NCBI GenBank assembly: GCA_002352125.1
Contig: DEHU01000031.1
Location: 257-9,774, forward strand
DNA: 9,518 nt
Origin: Competibacteraceae bacterium UBA2792
GTDB lineage: Bacteria > Pseudomonadota > Gammaproteobacteria > Competibacterales > Competibacteraceae
Reading direction: 5' to 3'
The position numbers were made by a program, and so were the translations under genes. How positions within the stretch are numbered: position 1 is the first letter of the stretch; every line of letters starts with the position of its first letter. Below are positions 6,734 through 9,518 of the stretch, one piece after another. The notes beneath the pieces are model-generated. The model saw nothing but the letters and a program-made list of their open reading frames with translations. It had not been told where the DNA came from and made no database searches.

Positions 6734-7636
6734 ATGTGGTTTAAAAATCTGACTCTATTTAGACTGGTCGAACGGTTTTCTCCAACGCCCGAGGCGCTGG
6801 CGGCGCGATTGGCGCAGCGCGCTTTCCAGCCTTGCCCCAGTTTTCAGCCAAGCGCTGCCGGTTGGGTGCCGCCGTTGGGTCGCAAGGCGCTCGATTTGGT
6901 TCATGTTGTGGCGGGACGATCCTTGCTGTGCTTGCGGGTCGAAGAGAAAATACTGCCGGCCAGCGTGCTCAATCAGGCGGTGGCCGAGCGCGTCGCCATG
7001 ATCGAAGACCAGCGACAACGGCCGGTGCGGCACAAGGAAAAGCAGGAATTGCGCGATCAGCTTCTTCAGGAGTTACTGCCCCGCGCTTTGGTCCGTAGCC
7101 GGCACGGCTATGCTTATCTGGATACGATGGGCGGCTGGTTGGTGATCGATAGCGCAAGCCCCCGTGGAGTTGAGGAGATCATCGGCACGTTGCGCAAGAC
7201 GCTAGATGTTTTGCCCATTGCTCCACCCGAGGTCAGGCAATCCGTGACGGCGACGATGACCGCCTGGCTGGTCGAGAGGTGTGCGCCGGCGGGATTCGAA
7301 TTTGGCGATAGTTGCGAATTGCGGGAGATGGGAGAAGCCGGTGGCGTCGTGCGTTGCCGAGGTCAGGATTTGACCGGCGACGAAATCCGTGCCCATCTGG
7401 TGGCTGGCAAGCAGGTTACCCAGCTCGGTTTGGTCTGGAACGGACGGATCGCTTTCGTGCTGGACGAAATGCTGGTGATCCGCCGGCTGCGATTTCTCGA
7501 CATAGTGCGGGAATCGTTGCAGGATACGGCGACCGATTCTCCCGAGGCTGTGTTCGATGCCGAATTCGCGTTGATGGCTGGAGAACTGGCTCTTTTGTTG
7601 CCACTCTTGTTGGAGCTGTTTGGAGGCGAGGCGTAG
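6734..7636 (+). CDS. rdgC: Recombination-associated protein RdgC
   Basis: 300 residues, essentially the family length (E. coli 303). RdgC is a nucleoid-associated protein that forms a ring-shaped dimer around DNA and restrains RecA; in E. coli it is needed for growth when recombination genes are lost. Family signatures are visible along the whole length: MWFKNLTLFRL at the start, AFQPCPSFQ then GWVPPLG at 43-49, EEKILPASVLNQA at 70-82, LLPRALVRS at 114-122, YLDTMGGWLVIDSASPRG, LRKTLDVLPIAP, GGVVRCRGQDLTGDEIRAHLVAGKQVTQLGLVW at about 203-235, and the C-terminal FDAEFALMAGELALLLPLLLELFGGEA. No deletion or frameshift was seen. The ribosome binding site is weak (GAAAG, distance about 11). It is divergent from the phasin and followed on the same strand by the unknown membrane rod protein. 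Confidence 0.96.
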   Translation: MWFKNLTLFRLVERFSPTPEALAARLAQRAFQPCPSFQPSAAGWVPPLGRKALDLVHVVAGRSLLCLRVEEKILPASVLNQAVAERVAMIEDQRQRPVRHKEKQELRDQLLQELLPRALVRSRHGYAYLDTMGGWLVIDSASPRGVEEIIGTLRKTLDVLPIAPPEVRQSVTATMTAWLVERCAPAGFEFGDSCELREMGEAGGVVRCRGQDLTGDEIRAHLVAGKQVTQLGLVWNGRIAFVLDEMLVIRRLRFLDIVRESLQDTATDSPEAVFDAEFALMAGELALLLPLLLELFGGEA

Positions 7637-7672
7637 CGATATGCGGGAAAGAGCGGTAACGGGCGCAGGGGC

Positions 7673-7694
7673 GGGACGAACGGTCCCAGGTTTT
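7673..7694 (+). terminator. Weak terminator-like hairpin after rdgC
   Basis: GGGAC (7673-7677) and GTCCC (7683-7687) form a 5-bp stem with a 5-nt loop, followed by AGG and TTTT. It lies 36 bp past the rdgC stop. The stem is short and the T run brief, so termination would be partial at best; if real, it separates rdgC from the downstream gene. Confidence 0.3.
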
Positions 7695-7712
7695 GGCGAG
7701 AATGGCGCACGC

Positions 7713-7759
7713 TATGCGAGCGCATATTTCCTCGATTGCCGATGGTATCGGTGCGATAC
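7713..7759. promoter_or_regulatory. Two dyad-symmetric elements upstream of the rod protein gene
   Basis: TATGCG-AG-CGCATA at 7713-7726 is a 14-bp dyad with a 2-bp centre. GTATCG-GTG-CGATAC at 7745-7759 is a 15-bp dyad with a 3-bp centre and further GAT/ATC flanks. Both lie in the 206-bp stretch between the rdgC stop and the preferred start of the next gene. They are operator-like in size and spacing. The same stretch is open in the downstream frame, so if translation began at TTG 7693 they would be coding. Confidence 0.35.
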
Positions 7760-7830
7760 ATCATCTGGTTGTCGAGTATGCTGATATTTTCGCACGAACG
7801 ATGCCAGGGCTCGAAAAATCCGGCGGCCCG

Positions 7831-7845
7831 GAAGGAATGTACATG
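7831..7845 (+). promoter_or_regulatory. Ribosome binding site that fixes the rod protein start
   Basis: GAAGGA at 7831-7836 is followed 6 bases later by ATG at 7843-7845. This is the best start signal in the reading frame. TTG 7693 and the ATGs at 7702, 7714 and 7801 lack a comparable site, and ATG 7837 touches the GAAGGA with no spacing. Confidence 0.65.
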
Positions 7846-8895
7846 AGCATTTGGCGACTGACGGGCTTGTTTGTGTTGATCGGAGTTGGAGCGATCATCG
7901 CGATAGCCGGCTGGCTGATGATGCGCTATACGCGGGCTCGGAAACGGCTGACCGAGGAACGGCTGCTAGCGGCAAGACGGGCGGCGGCGGAACGGACGGC
8001 GGCGGAGCAGGCCGCGGCGGAGCAGGCCGCGGCGAAAAGCGAAGCGGTCGCGCGGACGGCGGCGGAACGGGCGGCGGCGAAACGAGCGGCGGCGGAGCAG
8101 ATGGCGGCGGAGCAGACGGCGGCGGAGAAAGCTGCCTTGGAGCAGGCTATCGCCGAATGGGCAGCGGCGGAGCAAGCCGAAGCCGATCGCGTGCAACTGC
8201 GCCACTCCAAAGAGGAGCGACGGGAAACCGAACAGCTTGAGGGGCGAATGCGGGCCGTCGAGGAGGCTATCGCCGAATGGCTCGAATCAGAACAAGAAGG
8301 CAACCGGCTGGATGTCGCCGCAACACCAGACAAATCGCCGAGGAAAGCCTACACCCGAACTGAAGCGATCCATCAGCAAGTCCGGCTCGCGGCCGAGAAG
8401 GTCGCAAAAGAAATGGCCGAGTTGGAGTTCATCAAAAACCGCATCGAGGCCGGTGTGGATTTTTTGCCGCTCGAATTCAAGCAGACCATCGACGAATGGA
8501 AGAAGGGTCGAATTTTGCGACACAGCACCTTCGACGATCTCAAACTCAAATTCCGCTATAAAGCTTATTCGATCGAAGACGGTTACGAGCTGCTGTATCT
8601 GTACAACGATTGGCTCGGTCAGCAACGCCAGAAGCTCCGGGTGTTCATCCGTTTGCTCGGTACCGAAGTGGACAAGACCGAGAGCATTCAGGCGGCCATC
8701 GAGCAGACGGAATATCGCGAGCGCGAAAAATATTTGGAGATGGATGTAGACGTGATTTTTACCCTGCACGATATTCGCGCCATTCTGGAAAAATTGATCG
8801 GGATGGAAACCATTCTCAAACAGCTTGAAGAAGTTTGCCGCAAGCGCTCGGAGCAGATCATCGCGCCTTCGTGGGAAGCAAAGGGGTCTTTGTAG
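7843..8895 (+). CDS. Unrecognised membrane-anchored helical rod protein with 5-residue repeats
   Basis: I do not recognise this family. From ATG 7843 it has 350 residues. Residues 6-27 (LTGLFVLIGVGAIIAIAGWLMM) form one transmembrane segment, followed by RYTRARKR; the positive-inside rule places the rest in the cytoplasm as a signal-anchor protein. Residues 47-116 are fourteen 5-residue units of the type xAAEQ/R/K, an Ala/Glu-rich helix resembling the TolA rod in composition only. A charged helical segment follows, with AIAEW repeated at 102-106 and 142-146, then a Pro-containing linker (TPDKSPRKAY) near 160-170. The C-terminal part, about 174-350, is non-repetitive and mostly helical (EFKQTIDEWKKGRILRHSTFDDLKLKFRYKA, DGYELLYLYNDWLGQQRQK) and looks like a real folded domain. 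It follows rdgC on the same strand after 206 bp. Function unknown; a structural, tethering or signalling role is possible. Confidence 0.8.
   Translation: MSIWRLTGLFVLIGVGAIIAIAGWLMMRYTRARKRLTEERLLAARRAAAERTAAEQAAAEQAAAKSEAVARTAAERAAAKRAAAEQMAAEQTAAEKAALEQAIAEWAAAEQAEADRVQLRHSKEERRETEQLEGRMRAVEEAIAEWLESEQEGNRLDVAATPDKSPRKAYTRTEAIHQQVRLAAEKVAKEMAELEFIKNRIEAGVDFLPLEFKQTIDEWKKGRILRHSTFDDLKLKFRYKAYSIEDGYELLYLYNDWLGQQRQKLRVFIRLLGTEVDKTESIQAAIEQTEYREREKYLEMDVDVIFTLHDIRAILEKLIGMETILKQLEEVCRKRSEQIIAPSWEAKGSL
7981..8190 (+). repeat. Fourteen imperfect 15-bp tandem units encoding xAAE(Q/R/K) pentads
   Basis: The 210 bp divide exactly into fourteen 15-bp units with typical form GCGGCGGCGGAGCAG. The encoded pentads run AAAER, TAAEQ, AAAEQ, AAAKS, EAVAR, TAAER, AAAKR, AAAEQ, MAAEQ, TAAEK, AALEQ, AIAEW, AAAEQ, AEADR. 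Early and middle units are nearly identical at DNA level, while the last four are more diverged. The frame is kept throughout. Because of GC skew, the other strand is open here too, which is a side effect and not a gene. Confidence 0.85.
8144..8280 (+). repeat. 17-bp exact direct repeat, 120 bp apart, within the rod protein gene
   Basis: AGGCTATCGCCGAATGG is present at 8144-8160 and at 8264-8280. The offset is exactly 120 bp (40 codons), so both copies encode AIAEW in frame and are followed by a similar EQ-containing segment (AAAEQAEADR versus LESEQEGNRL). This suggests an old 40-codon duplication or a local gene-conversion patch. Confidence 0.75.
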
Positions 8896-9201
8896 CAGCC
8901 GGTCGGCCAGCTTGTTCGGATCGCCGGAACGCAGCAAGCCCGCCGCCGCCAAATTCATCAGGGTTGAGGAGCGGAGCGCCGCCGCTGGCGAATGCCGGGC
9001 CGATTCCGGCGGTTGTGCAAACGGCAGCGCAAACGGCGCCAATACGGCTATAATCGTTTTGGGTTGCGGAAATATCGCCGTCTGTTAGGGTTTTATCGTT
9101 GGCCGGAATCTCCGATTGCTGCTTTGGGTTCCGCGCCCGGTTTCTCCGTTTCGAAAATAGCAAAATCCGATAGCTCGTGACTGGAACAAAGGGAAACGCT
9201 T
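8896..9201. other. Intergenic region before the transporter gene
   Basis: 306 bp with no convincing gene on the plus strand. It holds a 5-bp hairpin GCCGG/CCGGC (8994-8998 and 9006-9010), the paired 9-mers and TATAAT described separately, and about 140 nt of leader before the ATG at 9202. On the minus strand two overlapping frames read Ala/Gly-rich peptides over 8880-9040 (for example LAAAGLLRSGDPNKLADRLLQ), which look somewhat protein-like but have no start signal and run antisense into the preceding gene. Confidence 0.5.
9017..9054 (+). promoter_or_regulatory. Candidate activator-type promoter: tandem 9-mers plus TATAAT
   Basis: GCAAACGGC is repeated at 9017-9025 and 9029-9037 with a 12-bp period, and a perfect TATAAT follows at 9049-9054. 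No good -35 hexamer exists; the second 9-mer covers the place where it should be. This arrangement is typical of a promoter helped by a DNA-bound regulator. Transcription would start near 9061, about 140 nt before the transporter gene. Confidence 0.45.
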
Positions 9202-9518
9202 ATGCGAAAAGTGTTGTCGCTGTTGATACCCGTACTTTTGTGCTCTTTTGGCCTCGATGCTTGGGGAGCCGAGAAGACCTTGAAACTGGGCGTCATCGCC
9301 GAGCTCACTGGCGATATGCCCGCCGTGGGGGCCTCGTGCAAGAATGCCGCCGAGATGGCCATCAAGGAAGTCAACGCCGCCGGCGGTTTGCAGGTGGGCA
9401 AAGAGAAGATGAAGGTGCAACTGGTGGTGGAAGATAACGCCGGCAAGGCCGACCAATCCGCCGCCGCCGCCCAGAAACTCATCACCCAGGACGAAGTGCT
9501 GGCCATCGTCGGCCCCAA
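9202..9518 (+). CDS. Periplasmic ABC transporter substrate-binding protein, branched-chain amino acid/amide type (5' part)
   Basis: 105 complete codons are present before the window ends. AAAGGGA ends about 7 bases before the ATG at 9202, a strong ribosome binding site. Residues 1-23 form a Sec signal peptide (MRKVLSLLIPVLLCSFGLDAWGA) with probable cleavage after WGA; Cys14 is not in a lipobox. The mature start KTLKLGVIAELTGDMPAVGASCKNAAEMAIKEVNAAGG is the classic opening of the Peripla_BP_6 family (LivJ/LivK, AmiC, UrtA relatives), where the LTG segment helps bind the ligand's alpha-amino/carboxyl group or amide. VQLVVEDNAGKADQSAAAAQKLITQDEVLAIVGP continues the first lobe. It delivers an amino acid, urea or amide to an ABC permease whose genes would be expected downstream. 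The ligand cannot be told from this fragment. Confidence 0.92.
   Translation, partial: MRKVLSLLIPVLLCSFGLDAWGAEKTLKLGVIAELTGDMPAVGASCKNAAEMAIKEVNAAGGLQVGKEKMKVQLVVEDNAGKADQSAAAAQKLITQDEVLAIVGP

Noticed and set aside
7981..8190. CRISPR array
   Set aside because: The repeats are contiguous 15-bp units without spacers and lie within a coding frame.
7851..8240. Plus-strand Gly-rich frame of 129 codons (GGGADGGG repeats)
   Set aside because: Shifted reading of the same tandem repeat; the xAAEQ frame has the ribosome binding site, transmembrane anchor and a normal C-terminal domain.
7926..8333. Minus-strand open frame rich in Ala, Ser and Arg
   Set aside because: Mirror effect of the GCGGCGGAG tandem repeat, which contains no stop codons in several frames.
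8287..9042. Minus-strand open frame of 251 codons
   Set aside because: Mostly antisense to the C-terminal domain of the rod protein; only the part beyond 8896 is kept as a weak remnant candidate.
9093..9518. Minus-strand open frame at the right edge
   Set aside because: Antisense to the substrate-binding protein, which has a signal peptide and clear family motifs.

Overview
This window looks like chromosomal DNA of a gammaproteobacterium with moderately high GC (high 50s percent, judged by eye). The argument rests on gene content: a monofunctional RelA-type alarmone synthetase, the mnmA-hflD pair in its classical order, and RdgC, which is largely confined to beta- and gammaproteobacteria. 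A short phasin (polyhydroxyalkanoate granule protein) and a glycogen branching enzyme suggest that the organism stores both PHA and glycogen. That would fit a storage-polymer accumulator such as a Competibacter-like or methanotroph-like gammaproteobacterium, but this last step is only a guess. No phage, transposon, CRISPR, tRNA or rRNA was seen, and most genes are ordinary core or storage-metabolism genes.

Layout. 1-972 (minus) is the N-terminal 324 codons of glgB, running off the left edge. 973-1513 is a 541-bp divergent intergenic region with several strong inverted repeats and a perfect TATAAT for glgB. 1514-1909 (plus) is a small c-type cytochrome lipoprotein. 2096-4243 (plus) is relA, converging on hflD (4253-4870, minus) with a hairpin spanning the 9-bp gap. 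mnmA (4876-5964, minus) lies 5 bp upstream of hflD. 6195-6536 (minus) is the phasin. A 197-bp divergent region then leads to rdgC (6734-7636, plus). 7843-8895 (plus) is an unrecognised membrane-anchored helical protein whose rod is built from fourteen 15-bp/5-residue repeats. After a 306-bp spacer, 9202-9518 (plus) is the start of a periplasmic amino-acid/amide-type ABC substrate-binding protein that runs off the right edge.

How the genes relate. glgB and the phasin belong to carbon storage. relA controls the starvation response, which in many bacteria also governs storage. mnmA-hflD is a housekeeping pair (tRNA thiolation plus a conserved membrane-associated partner). rdgC modulates RecA. 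The gene after rdgC is the least explained item in the window, and its repeat-built TolA-like rod with a conserved-looking C-terminal domain is the best candidate for something undescribed. The regulatory structures (divergent glgB/cytochrome region, phasin/rdgC region, dyads before the rod protein, tandem 9-mers before the transporter gene) are sequence observations without experimental support here.
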